The position numbers and the translations under genes are program-made. The notes below the pieces were generated by a model that was not told the origin of the DNA, made no database searches, and saw nothing but the letters and a program-made list of their open reading frames with translations. Positions 1 to 8,277 of a stretch of 44,775 nt of DNA are shown one piece after another. Source of the stretch: DASTHG01 sp041498155 (GTDB lineage: Bacteria > Gemmatimonadota > Gemmatimonadetes > Gemmatimonadales > GWC2-71-9); assembly GCA_041498155.1 (NCBI GenBank), contig JBGQHV010000007.1:1-44775 (forward strand). Direction: 5' to 3'. Positions within the stretch are counted from its first letter, which is position 1, and every line of letters begins with the position of its first letter.

Positions 1-1
1 C

Positions 2-241
2 ATGGTCACCGACGTCTGGGACCAGGTGTTCGTCGCGGTGGGTCCGGAGACGACGGTGGCGGATCTCAAGCGGCAGGCGCTGGTGCGCGCCCTGAAGCAA
101 GCGGATCCGCGCGTCGCCGACTACGTCGTGAAGTTCCGCGGCGCGGCGGTGCTGGATGAGACGACGACGCTCGGGACGCTCGGGGCCGGTGCCAACGCCC
201 CGCTCATCATCTTGCCGACGCGGCGGCGAGCCGTGCGGTGA
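2..241 (+). CDS. Small protein with possible ubiquitin-like (beta-grasp) fold, may be 5' truncated
   Basis: A 79-residue protein whose first ATG lies at the window edge, so the true start may be outside. The pattern of a short hydrophobic strand (VFVAV), a TTVADLK turn entering a helix, and a closing LIILP strand before a basic tail resembles the compact beta-grasp fold of ubiquitin-like proteins such as YukD/EsaB. This is pattern reading, not a family match. Its stop codon overlaps the GTG start of the next gene (GTGA), so the two are probably translated together. No function can be assigned. Confidence 0.55.
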   Translation: MVTDVWDQVFVAVGPETTVADLKRQALVRALKQADPRVADYVVKFRGAAVLDETTTLGTLGAGANAPLIILPTRRRAVR

Positions 242-504
242 GCGCTCCGGGCCGCCCCCTCGCCACGTTCGCGGTCGGGTTTCTCCTGCTCGACGCCGTC
301 CTGCTGGTGTGGTTCGGCCTGGAGCTGCGCCGCCCCGGACTCGTGGTGGGCGGGATCGGGTGCGCGCTCGCCGCCGCGCTGGTGGTGGTCCTGTGGTGGC
401 GCTACCGGCGCACCCTCGCCGACGTGGACGCGGGCCGAAGTGAGATGAAAGCCGAAGCCGAAGCGATCCGGGCGTTGTTGCGGGAGAAACGCCTGCCGAG
501 CTGA
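238..504 (+). CDS. Small two-helix membrane protein, function unknown
   Basis: An 88-residue protein starting at a GTG that overlaps the upstream stop. Two hydrophobic stretches (about residues 9-27 and 33-52) separated by a short RRPG loop predict a helical hairpin in the inner membrane. The C-terminal third is charged and helical (ADVDAGRSEMKAEAEAIRALLREKR), probably a cytoplasmic coiled segment. I do not recognise a family. The coupling to the preceding ubiquitin-like protein suggests a joint role, but nothing in the sequence names it. Confidence 0.6.
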   Translation: MSAPGRPLATFAVGFLLLDAVLLVWFGLELRRPGLVVGGIGCALAAALVVVLWWRYRRTLADVDAGRSEMKAEAEAIRALLREKRLPS

Positions 505-508
505 TCCC

Positions 509-1417
509 CTGCCGACCACCATCACGTATCACCCAGCCACGCGCCTGCATCCGGGGCGCGCGGGACATCCCGAGCGGCCCGAGCGCATCGAAGCCGTGCT
601 GGAAGCGCTGCGCGCCCCCGCGCTGGCGTCGCTGGTCGCGTGGGTCGAGGCGGCGCCCGCCGGACACGACGCCCTCGAGCGGGTCCACCCGCTGCGCTAC
701 CTCCACGCCCTCGAGGCCCTGGCCGCGGCCGGCGGCGGGCCCATCGACCCGGACACCTACCTCGCGCCGCGCAGCTGGGAGGCCATCCAGGCTTCGGCCG
801 GCGCGGCGGTGGCGGCGGTGACCGAAGCGATGCGGGGGGCGGCCGGCACCGCGTTCGCCGCGACCCGTCCGCCTGGGCACCACGCCCTCGCGGCGCGCGC
901 CATGGGCTTCTGTTTCGTGAACAACGTGGTGGTCGCGGCGCGGCACGCCCAGGCGCTCGGCGCGAGCCGCGTGCTCATCGTGGATTGGGACGTGCACCAC
1001 GGCAACGGCACCCAGGCGCTGGTGGAGCAGGACGCCTCGATCCGCTTTGTGTCGCTGCATCAGTATCCCTGGTATCCGGGCACGGGCGCCGCGGAGGAGC
1101 GCGGGGTGGGGAACGTGTTCAACGTGCCGCGTCCGCCGGGGCTGCCGCGCGCGACCTATGTGCGGGACCTGCTCGACGCCGTGGACGCGGCGCTCCAGGG
1201 CTGGACGCCGGATGCGCTGCTCGTGTCGGCCGGGTTCGATTCGCTCGCCGGCGATCCGCTGGGCGGGTTCACACTGCTCCCCGAGGACATCGCGACCTGG
1301 ACGGGGGCGCTGCGCGCGCGACTGCCGGACCGGCCGGTCGCGGCGCTGCTGGAAGGCGGGTACCGGGTCGATCTCCTGGCGGCGGGCGTCACCGCCCTGG
1401 TGCGCGCGCTTGCCTGA
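509..1417 (+). CDS. Histone deacetylase family protein (zinc-dependent amidohydrolase), apparent CTG start
   Basis: About 302 residues with the class II HDAC/acetoin-utilisation (AcuC/AphA-like) signature: RPPGHHA with the paired histidines H124-H125, DWDVHHGNGTQ (D159, D161, H163), a YPGTG loop, AGFD (D244) and DPLGG (D249). These supply the zinc ligands and charge-relay residues; the family deacetylates acetyl-lysine, acetylpolyamines or similar amides. Translation must begin near 509, because the conserved N-terminal motif GHPERPERI (coded at about 563-589) lies upstream of the first GTG (596). In this frame a stop at 446 is followed by no ATG, GTG or TTG, so CTG at 509 is the best start. 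With agmatinase and arginine decarboxylase downstream, an acetylpolyamine substrate is possible but speculative. Confidence 0.85.
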   Translation: MPTTITYHPATRLHPGRAGHPERPERIEAVLEALRAPALASLVAWVEAAPAGHDALERVHPLRYLHALEALAAAGGGPIDPDTYLAPRSWEAIQASAGAAVAAVTEAMRGAAGTAFAATRPPGHHALAARAMGFCFVNNVVVAARHAQALGASRVLIVDWDVHHGNGTQALVEQDASIRFVSLHQYPWYPGTGAAEERGVGNVFNVPRPPGLPRATYVRDLLDAVDAALQGWTPDALLVSAGFDSLAGDPLGGFTLLPEDIATWTGALRARLPDRPVAALLEGGYRVDLLAAGVTALVRALA

Positions 1418-1445
1418 CGCGGGCCCAGCCCCCGATACTTGAGTC

Positions 1446-2462
1446 GTGACCGCCACCGCCGCCGCCGTGCCCGCCTCCAAGCACTGGCCCGCCAGCCTGT
1501 ATCGCCGGCCCGACGGGACCTTGGAGCAGGACCTCGCCCCGCTCCGGCTGCGGCAAGTCATGGAGGGCGGCGAAGGTGAGCTGTGGGTGGACATCGACAG
1601 CACCGACGTCCACCAGCACACCCTGCTCGAGAAAGTCTTCGCCTTCCATCCGCTGGCGATCGAAGACACGATGTCGCCGGGGTCGCGGGTGAAGCTGGAG
1701 GAATACGACCGCTACATCTTCGTCGTGGTGAGCGGCATCCGCTTCGACCGGAAGACGCCCGATCCGTTCGATCTCGAAACGTTCAATCTCTATTTCTTTC
1801 TCGGGAAGAACTTCCTGGTCACGGTCCATTCCGTGGAGAGCCCGAGCTGCGATAGCACGCGCGACCGGCTGATGCGCAACCCGGACCTGCTGGGGCGCGG
1901 GGCCGAGATGACGATGCACTCGATCATCGACCAAGCGGTGGACGCGTATTTCCCGATCGTCGAAGCGCTGAACGACCAGGTGGACAACCTCGAGGAGCGG
2001 CTGTTCGAGGCGTTCGATGAAAAGTTGATTCACGAGATCTTCAAGGCGAAGCGCTCCGCGTTCGCCTTCCGGCGCCACATCGGCCCGCTGCGCGAGGTGC
2101 TGAACGTCCTCACGAACCGGCCGTCGATCTATATCCGCTCGGAAACCCAGCTCTACTACCGGGACGTGTACGACCACACGATCCGCATCATGGAATCGGT
2201 GGACACGACGCGCGATCTGCTCGCCGGCGTGCTCGAGACCTATCTGTCGCAGGTCTCCAACCGGATGAACAAGGTGATGAAGCAGCTGTCGATCGTCGCA
2301 ACGATCGCGCTGCCGTTGATCGTGGTCGGGGGCATCTACGGCATGAACTTCAGCCAGATGCCGCTGACGCACCATCCGCTCGGGTTCTACTGGGCGTTGG
2401 GCTCGATGGGCGCCATCTCGGCCATCATGGTCTGGTGGCTGCGCAAGAACCGATGGCTCTGA
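1446..2462 (+). CDS. corA: CorA-family divalent cation transporter
   Basis: A 338-residue protein with a large soluble N-terminal funnel domain and two C-terminal transmembrane helices (about 283-302 and 313-332). The pore signature YGMNF (G299-M300-N301) sits at the end of the first helix and is followed by a short outer loop, as in CorA Mg2+/Co2+ channels. The C-terminus ends in the usual basic tail (WWLRKNRW). It starts at GTG 1446; the sequence just upstream (GATACTTGAG) resembles the -7 elements seen elsewhere here, which would make the message nearly leaderless. The last bases overlap the next gene. Substrate specificity (Mg, Co, Zn) cannot be read from sequence. Confidence 0.93.
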   Translation: MTATAAAVPASKHWPASLYRRPDGTLEQDLAPLRLRQVMEGGEGELWVDIDSTDVHQHTLLEKVFAFHPLAIEDTMSPGSRVKLEEYDRYIFVVVSGIRFDRKTPDPFDLETFNLYFFLGKNFLVTVHSVESPSCDSTRDRLMRNPDLLGRGAEMTMHSIIDQAVDAYFPIVEALNDQVDNLEERLFEAFDEKLIHEIFKAKRSAFAFRRHIGPLREVLNVLTNRPSIYIRSETQLYYRDVYDHTIRIMESVDTTRDLLAGVLETYLSQVSNRMNKVMKQLSIVATIALPLIVVGGIYGMNFSQMPLTHHPLGFYWALGSMGAISAIMVWWLRKNRWL

Positions 2463-3475
2463 CCCTTTCGACCGAAGTCGTCACGTTGCATACGAAGCAC
2501 CCGTTCATCATCGCGCGCGGGGGCCGCAGCGCCTACGAGGTCGTCTGGGCCCGCCTCACCGACGGCGACGGCATCGAGGGGTGGGGCGAGGCGTCGCCCT
2601 CGTCCTACTACGGCGAGACCGCCCAGACCGTCGTCCGCGTGCTCGACACCCTGGCGGAGCACCTGCCCGACGACCCGTTCGACCTGGAAGACGCCGAGCG
2701 GCGGTTCGAGCAGGTGGTCCCCAAGAACGGGGCGGCGCGCGCGGCGCTGTCGGGCGCGCTGCACGATCTCGTCGGGAAACGGTTGCGGCAGCCGTTGTGG
2801 CGCCTGTGGGGGCTCGACCCGGGCAAGGCGCCCACGTCGTCGTTCACGATCGGCATCGACACGCCGGAGAAGATGCGCCAGAAGGTCGCCGAGGCGGCGG
2901 AGTACCCGATCCTCAAGATCAAGCTGGGCACCGACCACGACGAAGCGCTGCTCGAGACGATCCGCGCCGCCACCGACAAGCCGATTCGCGTGGACGCCAA
3001 CGCCGGGTGGACGCGCGAACGGGCCATCGCGATGCTGCCGGTGCTCAAGGATTACGGGGTGGAGCTGCTGGAGCAGCCCCTGGTACCGGAGGACATCGAG
3101 GGCGTGGCGGCGGTGCGCCGGGCCTCGCCCGGAATTCCCGTGGTGGTGGATGAGAGCTGTATCGTCGCGACCGACATCCCGAAAGTCGCCGGGGCGGTGG
3201 ACGGGATCAACATCAAGCTCGCGAAATGCGGCAGCCTGCGGGAGGCGCTGCGCATGATTGCCACCGCGCGCGCACACGGGCTGCTCGTGATGGTCGGATG
3301 CATGATCGAGACGTCGATCGGCATCACGGCGGCGGCGCACTTCACCCCGCTCGTGGACGTGGCGGACCTGGACGGCGCCGCGTTGACGGTGGACGACCCG
3401 TTCACGGGCGCGCGGATCGAGCGGGGCCGGATCACACTTCCCACGGGACCGGGGTTGGGCGTCGCGCGGCGATGA
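2453..3475 (+). CDS. Dipeptide epimerase (enolase superfamily, L-Ala-D/L-Glu epimerase type)
   Basis: A 340-residue enolase-superfamily enzyme. The N-terminal capping domain is followed by a barrel with the muconate-lactonising subgroup residues: KIK (K155, K157), metal ligands D181 (DANAGW), E207 (EQP) and D233 (DES), and a second base in NIKLAKCG (K255/K258). The late DLDGA segment is typical of dipeptide epimerases, which act on L-Ala-L/D-Glu or related dipeptides during murein peptide recycling. ATG 2453 is preferred over an in-frame GTG at 2435 because the protein start aligns with the family (short strand, then TEVV). It overlaps corA by 10 nt and priA by 4 nt. murQ, anmK and an amidase elsewhere in the window fit a cell-wall recycling theme. 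Confidence 0.88.
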   Translation: MALTLSTEVVTLHTKHPFIIARGGRSAYEVVWARLTDGDGIEGWGEASPSSYYGETAQTVVRVLDTLAEHLPDDPFDLEDAERRFEQVVPKNGAARAALSGALHDLVGKRLRQPLWRLWGLDPGKAPTSSFTIGIDTPEKMRQKVAEAAEYPILKIKLGTDHDEALLETIRAATDKPIRVDANAGWTRERAIAMLPVLKDYGVELLEQPLVPEDIEGVAAVRRASPGIPVVVDESCIVATDIPKVAGAVDGINIKLAKCGSLREALRMIATARAHGLLVMVGCMIETSIGITAAAHFTPLVDVADLDGAALTVDDPFTGARIERGRITLPTGPGLGVARR

Positions 3476-5694
3476 CGCGGTTCGCCGACGTCCTCCTGCC
3501 GCTCCCGGTCTCCACGCCCTACCGCTACGCCATCCCCGACACGCTCGCCGGGCGGGTCGTACCCGGCGCGCGCGTGGTCGTGCCGGTGCGCCGCCGCCGT
3601 GCCGTGGGTGTCGTCGTCGCCGAAACTGACGAGCCGCCCACGCAAGCCGCGCGGGCCGTTCTCGAGGCGCCCGATCCGGAACCCGCGCTCTCGGCGGCGT
3701 TGCTGCGCTTGGGTGAATGGCTCTCCGCCTATTACGGGTGCCCGCTGGGGCTGGCGCTGCGCTCGCTCCTCCCCGGCGCGCTGTGGGGCGGGCGCGCGGC
3801 CAGGGCCCCGGCGGAGCGCTTCGAGCGCACGATCCGGCTGGTGCGCGCGCTGCCCTCCCTGGTGGAGCGGGAGCGCGCCTTCGCCCGCGCGCCGAAGCGG
3901 CGCATCCTCTACGAGACACTCGAGGCCCTGGGCGGCGCGGCCCCGGTGCGTCACCTGGTGGAGCGGTTGAAGCTCGGGCCCACCGTGGTGGAGGGCCTTG
4001 CCCGGTCGGGCCTCGCCCGCATCGACCGCGTCGCCGCGCCGCGCGACCCGTTCGCGGACCTGTCCGTGGCCCCTCCGGCCGAGCTGACGGCCGACCAGCG
4101 TGGAGTCGTCACGGGAATCCTCGGGACGCCGGTGGACACGCCCATTCTGCTCGAGGGGGTCACCGGATCAGGGAAGACCCTGGTGTACCTCGACGTGCTG
4201 CGGACCGTCGTGGCGTCGGGGCACGGCGCCATCCTGCTCGTGCCCGAGATCGCCCTGACGCCGCAGACCGTCGCACGGGTGCGCGGCGTGTTCGGCGACG
4301 CGGTCGCGGTGTTGCACTCGGGGCTCTCCGATGCCGAACGGGCCGATGCGTGGCGCGCGCTGCGCAGCGGCGCCCGGCGCGTGGCGGTCGGCGCGCGCTC
4401 GGCGGTGTTTGCGCCGGTGCAGGGGCTCGCCGCGATCGTGGTGGACGAGGAGCACGAGGCGAGCTACAAGCAGGGCACCGCCCCGCGCTACCACGCGCGC
4501 GACGTCGCCCTGGTGCGCGCGCGGCTGGAAGGCGCCCGCCTGATCCTGGGCAGCGCCACGCCGTCGCTCGAGACACTGCACCGGGTCGCGCTGGGCGCGG
4601 TGCGCCGCTTCGCGCTGCCACGCCGGGTGGACGACCGTCCGCTGCCGCCGGTCGAGCTGGTGGACCTGCGCACGGCCCCGCGCGTGGCGGAGGCGGGTGC
4701 GGTGCCGTGGAGCGAGTCGCTGGACCGGGCCGTGCGGGAGGCGCTGGAGCACGGGGAACAGGTGATCCTGCTCCTGAACCGGCGCGGCTTCGCCTCGTTT
4801 CTGCAGTGTCCGTCCTGCGGCGACGTCCCGGGATGCCCGCGCTGCGCCATCGCGCTCACCGTGCACTCCACCCCGGCCGCGCTGCGGTGTCACTATTGCG
4901 GACACGAAGAGGTCGTGCGCATTGAGTGTATCCGGTGCGGCGCGCCCACCCACCGGATGCGCGGCCTCGGCACGCAACAGCTCGAGCACTTCGTGAGCCT
5001 GCGGTTCCCGGCGGCGCGCATCGCCCGCATGGATCTGGACACGACGAGCACCAAGTGGAGCCATCACCGCATCCTCGAGCGATTCGCGCGGGGAGACGTG
5101 GATGTGCTGCTGGGGACCCAGATGATCGCCAAGGGACTCGACTTTCCCCGGGTCACGGTGGTGGGTGTCGTGGATGCCGATACGGGGCTGCACCTGCCCG
5201 ACTTCCGGGCCGGCGAGCGGACGTTCCAGCTCGTGGCCCAGGTCGCCGGCCGGGCGGGGCGCGGGCCGGCCGGCGGCCGTGTCGTCGTCCAGACCCGGGC
5301 CCCGGACCACCACGCGCTGCGCGCGGCCGCGGCGCACTCGGTCGCGGCGTTCGCGGCGGCCGAGCTGCCGCTCCGGACGGCTCCCAATCCTTATTATCCG
5401 CCCCACGTGGGGCTGGCGCGGTTCGTGGCGTTGGGGGCCACGGAAGCCGCCGCGGCGGGGCGGGCCCGGCGCGTCGCCGACTGGCTGCGGCGCGGCAGCA
5501 CGGAGCGGCTGGGTGGCGCACTCACCGTGCTCGGCCCGGCGGCGTGCCCCATCCCGCGACTGCACGGCCACTGGCGCTGGCACGTGCTGGTGAAGGCGGC
5601 GGAGCCGCGGGCACTGGGACGGGTGATGCGGGCGTGGCGCGCGCAGAGTCCCGCGGCGGTCGTCGCGGACCGGGATCCGGTGGCGTTGCTGTGA
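3472..5694 (+). CDS. priA: Primosomal replication restart helicase PriA
   Basis: A 740-residue superfamily 2 helicase. An N-terminal 3'-end binding region (FADVLLPLPVSTPYRYAIP) precedes the helicase core with Walker A GVTGSGKT (229-236) and DEEHE Walker B (325-329). Eight cysteines in four CxxC pairs (C446/C449, C455/C458, C473/C476, C486/C489) form the two zinc sites characteristic of PriA. Motifs V/VI appear as GTQMIAKGLDFP and QVAGRAGRG. PriA reloads the replisome at stalled forks. ATG 3472 overlaps the epimerase stop (ATGA), indicating translational coupling. Length and motif order are normal for the family. Confidence 0.96.
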   Translation: MTRFADVLLPLPVSTPYRYAIPDTLAGRVVPGARVVVPVRRRRAVGVVVAETDEPPTQAARAVLEAPDPEPALSAALLRLGEWLSAYYGCPLGLALRSLLPGALWGGRAARAPAERFERTIRLVRALPSLVERERAFARAPKRRILYETLEALGGAAPVRHLVERLKLGPTVVEGLARSGLARIDRVAAPRDPFADLSVAPPAELTADQRGVVTGILGTPVDTPILLEGVTGSGKTLVYLDVLRTVVASGHGAILLVPEIALTPQTVARVRGVFGDAVAVLHSGLSDAERADAWRALRSGARRVAVGARSAVFAPVQGLAAIVVDEEHEASYKQGTAPRYHARDVALVRARLEGARLILGSATPSLETLHRVALGAVRRFALPRRVDDRPLPPVELVDLRTAPRVAEAGAVPWSESLDRAVREALEHGEQVILLLNRRGFASFLQCPSCGDVPGCPRCAIALTVHSTPAALRCHYCGHEEVVRIECIRCGAPTHRMRGLGTQQLEHFVSLRFPAARIARMDLDTTSTKWSHHRILERFARGDVDVLLGTQMIAKGLDFPRVTVVGVVDADTGLHLPDFRAGERTFQLVAQVAGRAGRGPAGGRVVVQTRAPDHHALRAAAAHSVAAFAAAELPLRTAPNPYYPPHVGLARFVALGATEAAAAGRARRVADWLRRGSTERLGGALTVLGPAACPIPRLHGHWRWHVLVKAAEPRALGRVMRAWRAQSPAAVVADRDPVALL

Positions 5695-5717
5695 GCGGGT
5701 CCGCTCCTGTAACTTTC
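5686..5717 (+). promoter_or_regulatory. Predicted promoter, TTG-N21-TAACTTTC
   Basis: TTG at 5686-5688, 21 nt, then TAACTTTC at 5710-5717, close to the Bacteroidota-type -33/-7 pattern. Initiation would fall near 5722-5725, upstream of GTG 5748 with its GGGAG sequence but downstream of the alternative GTG at 5691, so it supports the later start for the next gene. Confidence 0.45.
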
Positions 5718-5747
5718 GCCGCTGTTCCCTCCCTGGGAGTCGGTGCA

Positions 5748-6893
5748 GTGCGGCGTCCCGCCTTTCATTATCAGCTACCCAAGTTCTCGGAGCCGCCGCT
5801 GGCCCAGGCTCCCGAGGCGCGGTTCGCGCCCGCCCCGGCCGACGGCGTGCTGCCCGAAGGGTTCTTCTCCACCACGAACCTCCCCACCTACGTGAAGGGC
5901 AACGGCGCCTGGACCCGGCCCAGCCTGCCGCGCATGGACTGCGTGATCGTGCGGGACGCGAGCGGCCATCTCGTGACCACCGAGCCCCGGCGGGTGTCGC
6001 GCGGTGCGGCGGTGGCCATGGGCGCTTCGGAGGACGGCAGCGAGGGCATCCTCGTCCATTCCGAAGGGTTCCTGGGCGGCGTGCACAGCGCCAACGAATT
6101 CCGCTTCATGCAGACCGAGGTGTCGCGCGAGCGACCGGTGGACTACGGGGTCCTGGCGGAGCTGCTGGGCGATGAGCGGGCGCGGGGTGGCACGATCGTC
6201 TGGGTCGTCGGCCCCGCGCTGGTGCATGCCCGCGCGCGCGAGGACATGATCTGGTTCATCGAGCATGGGTACGTGGGCGCCTTGCTGGGCGGCAACGCGG
6301 TCGCGGTGCACGACCTCGAGGCGGCGATCTTCGGCACGACGCTCGGCATGTCGAGCTCGGGCGAAGGGGTGAGCGGCGGCCACGCGCTGCACATGCGGGC
6401 GATCAACGCGATCCGCCGCGCCGGCTCGATTCCCGCCGCGGTGGAGCAGGGGATCGTGCAGGGCGGCATCATGCACGCGCTGGAGCGGCGCAAGATCCCC
6501 TACGTTCTCGCCGGCTCGATCCGCGACGACGGGCCCTTGCCGGGCGTGCTGAGCGACACGCTGGCGGCCCAGGACGCGATGCGGACGGTCACGGCCCAGG
6601 CCACCTTCGCGGTGTTCGTGGCCACCGCGCTGCACGCCATCGCCGTCGGCAACATGCTGCCCGCGTTCGTGGACGCTCCGACGCCGGCGGACGTCCGTCC
6701 GCTCACCACCATTTGCGTGGATCAGACGGAGTTCGTGGTGAACAAGCTGCGCGACCGCGGAACGCATCAGGCGTTCGGCGTCGTCACCAATGCGCAGGAC
6801 TTCATGCACGTCCTGCGGTTCTACGTGGAGCGATGGGAACAGTCCCGGATTCCGGCACCGACGGCCCCCCCGAGTCCTCCGGCCCCGCGCTAG
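5748..6893 (+). CDS. Ornithine cyclodeaminase, archaeal type (LOR/SDH conserved-region family)
   Basis: A 381-residue protein matching by recognition the family of the LOR/SDH bifunctional-enzyme conserved region (TIGR00300-like), to which the methanogen ornithine cyclodeaminase belongs. The N-terminal part carries the CVIVRDASGHLVTTEPRRVS stretch and GGVHSANEFRFMQTEVS; the second half has a Rossmann-like WVVGPALVHA and GGNAVAVHDLE. Ornithine cyclodeaminase converts ornithine to proline and ammonia with NAD as cofactor. GTG 5748 is preferred over GTG 5691: a GGGAG lies about 10 nt upstream and a promoter sits in between. The arginine decarboxylase and agmatinase downstream support a role in arginine/ornithine turnover. 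The final 61 nt overlap the next gene. Confidence 0.8.
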   Translation: MRRPAFHYQLPKFSEPPLAQAPEARFAPAPADGVLPEGFFSTTNLPTYVKGNGAWTRPSLPRMDCVIVRDASGHLVTTEPRRVSRGAAVAMGASEDGSEGILVHSEGFLGGVHSANEFRFMQTEVSRERPVDYGVLAELLGDERARGGTIVWVVGPALVHARAREDMIWFIEHGYVGALLGGNAVAVHDLEAAIFGTTLGMSSSGEGVSGGHALHMRAINAIRRAGSIPAAVEQGIVQGGIMHALERRKIPYVLAGSIRDDGPLPGVLSDTLAAQDAMRTVTAQATFAVFVATALHAIAVGNMLPAFVDAPTPADVRPLTTICVDQTEFVVNKLRDRGTHQAFGVVTNAQDFMHVLRFYVERWEQSRIPAPTAPPSPPAPR

Positions 6894-7261
6894 GCGCGCC
6901 CGGGGAGGCACGTCCCGGTCAGGGTCCCGGCTGGGCGAAGCTCGCCGCGGCCGTGGCCGCTCAGGTGCCGCCCGCGGAGATCGAGACCGTGTACCTCTTC
7001 CGGCCGATCAAGCGGGAGGGGCGCGAGTGGGGCACGGCGGTGATCACGCGTCGCCATCCCGAGGGCCGGCTGGTGGTGTATACCGCGCGCTACATGCTCG
7101 TCGTGCGCGGCAAGGAGAAGGGGCAGTCGCGAGTGGAAGTCAGCGCGGTCGCCCTGTCGCCGGCCGAAGTGGTGGAGCAGGTGATGCAGCAGTCGGCGGA
7201 ACGGAGCGGCGAGGCGGAGCCGCCGCTCGCGCTGGGGCCGGGGGTCTGGTATGAAGGTTGA
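6833..7261 (+). CDS. Conserved-looking hypothetical protein between ornithine cyclodeaminase and Fur genes
   Basis: A 142-residue soluble protein from ATG 6833, overlapping the upstream gene by 61 nt and the Fur gene by 11 nt. After a proline/glycine-rich, probably disordered first 35 residues there is a compact alpha/beta segment: a helix (AKLAAAVAAQ), a strand pair around ETVYLFRPIKREGREWGTAV and RLVVYTARYMLVV, and a C-terminal helix (AEVVEQVMQQSAE). No catalytic motif is visible and I do not recognise the family. Embedding between two coupled genes argues that it is real. A start later than 6833 (after the disordered leader) is possible but no good alternative is visible. Confidence 0.7.
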   Translation: MGTVPDSGTDGPPESSGPALGAPGEARPGQGPGWAKLAAAVAAQVPPAEIETVYLFRPIKREGREWGTAVITRRHPEGRLVVYTARYMLVVRGKEKGQSRVEVSAVALSPAEVVEQVMQQSAERSGEAEPPLALGPGVWYEG

Positions 7262-7715
7262 CGGGACCCGCGCGCTCGACGCGTTCCGGCGCTACCTGGC
7301 CGACCGCAACCTGCCCGCGACGCAGCAGCGGGTCGCGGTGGCGACGGTGGTGCTCGACGCCGCGGACCATCTCTCGGCCGAAGACGTGGCCGGCCGTGTC
7401 GCGCGCCGCGGCGTGGCGGTGGGACTCGCCACCGTGTACCGCACGCTCGAGCTGCTGGTGACGAGCGGTCTCGTCGCCCAGCGTGATTTCGGCGAGGGCT
7501 TCAAGCGCTACGAGCCGGTGCCGCCCGGCCAGGCGCACGAGCACTGCATTTGCTCCGCCTGCGGCCGGGTGATGGAGTTTTCCAACGACCGGCTGGAGCG
7601 GATGATCGGCCTGCTGGCCGAAGAAGTGGAGTTTCGACCGCACCACCACCGGCTGGAGGTCTTCGGCGTGTGCCGCGACTGCCAGCAATCGAATCCCCTA
7701 GCACGGACGAGGTGA
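7251..7715 (+). CDS. Fur-family transcriptional regulator
   Basis: A 154-residue Fur/PerR/Zur-type repressor. The N-terminal winged helix contains the recognisable LPATQQRVAVATVVLDAADHLS and GLATVYRTLELL (recognition helix) segments. The dimerisation domain has the HEHCICSACG histidine/cysteine motif and two CxxC pairs (C101/C104 and C141/C144) that form the structural zinc site, plus HHHRLEVFGVC. Such proteins sense Fe, Zn, Mn or peroxide; the sequence does not settle which. ATG 7251 overlaps the upstream stop. Its place inside the arginine/polyamine group suggests either local control or simple co-transcription. Confidence 0.93.
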   Translation: MKVDGTRALDAFRRYLADRNLPATQQRVAVATVVLDAADHLSAEDVAGRVARRGVAVGLATVYRTLELLVTSGLVAQRDFGEGFKRYEPVPPGQAHEHCICSACGRVMEFSNDRLERMIGLLAEEVEFRPHHHRLEVFGVCRDCQQSNPLARTR

Positions 7716-7716
7716 A

Positions 7717-8277
7717 GTGATCGACCCAGCGCAGTTCATGCCGACCCGGGCATTTCTCACCAAGGGGGTGGGCCGCCACAAGGAGAAGCTCACGAGCTTC
7801 GAGATGGCGCTGCGGGACGCCCACCTCGCGAGCTTCAACCTGGTCCGCGTCAGCTCGATCTTCCCGCCGCACTGCCAGCTGGTGGACCGGGAGGAGGGAT
7901 CGAAGAACCTCCGCCCCGGCCAGGTGCTCTTCACCGTGCTCGCCGAATCCGCCACCAACGAGCCGAGCCGCCTCGTGGCCGCCTCGATCGGGCTCGCCGT
8001 TCCGTCCGATCCCTCGCACCACGGCTACATCTCGGAGCACCACAGCTACGGCCAGAACGAGAGCGTGTCGGGCGATTACGCGGAGGATCTAGCGGCGTCG
8101 ATGCTGGCGACCGTGCTGGGGGTGCCGTTCGATCCCGACCAGGCGTGGGACCAGCGCCGCGAGCAGTGGATGCTCTCCGGCGACATCGTGCGCACCCTGA
8201 ACGTCACCTCGACGGCGGAATGCGGCGACGACGGGCGCTGGACCACCGTCGTCGCGGCCGTCGCCTTCTGTGGATAA
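7717..8277 (+). CDS. Pyruvoyl-dependent arginine decarboxylase
   Basis: A 186-residue protein of the PvlArgDC family, which makes agmatine and CO2 from arginine. The self-processing site is visible as RVSSIFPP: cleavage between S46 and S47 would generate a short beta chain and an alpha chain whose S47 becomes the pyruvoyl group. The downstream GYISEHH segment and the ECGDDGRWTTVVAAVAF end fit the family. It begins at GTG 7717, one base after the Fur stop, and overlaps the agmatinase by 8 nt, so decarboxylase and agmatinase form a two-step arginine-to-putrescine unit. This enzyme type is best known from archaea and chlamydiae but also occurs in other bacteria. Confidence 0.92.
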   Translation: MIDPAQFMPTRAFLTKGVGRHKEKLTSFEMALRDAHLASFNLVRVSSIFPPHCQLVDREEGSKNLRPGQVLFTVLAESATNEPSRLVAASIGLAVPSDPSHHGYISEHHSYGQNESVSGDYAEDLAASMLATVLGVPFDPDQAWDQRREQWMLSGDIVRTLNVTSTAECGDDGRWTTVVAAVAFCG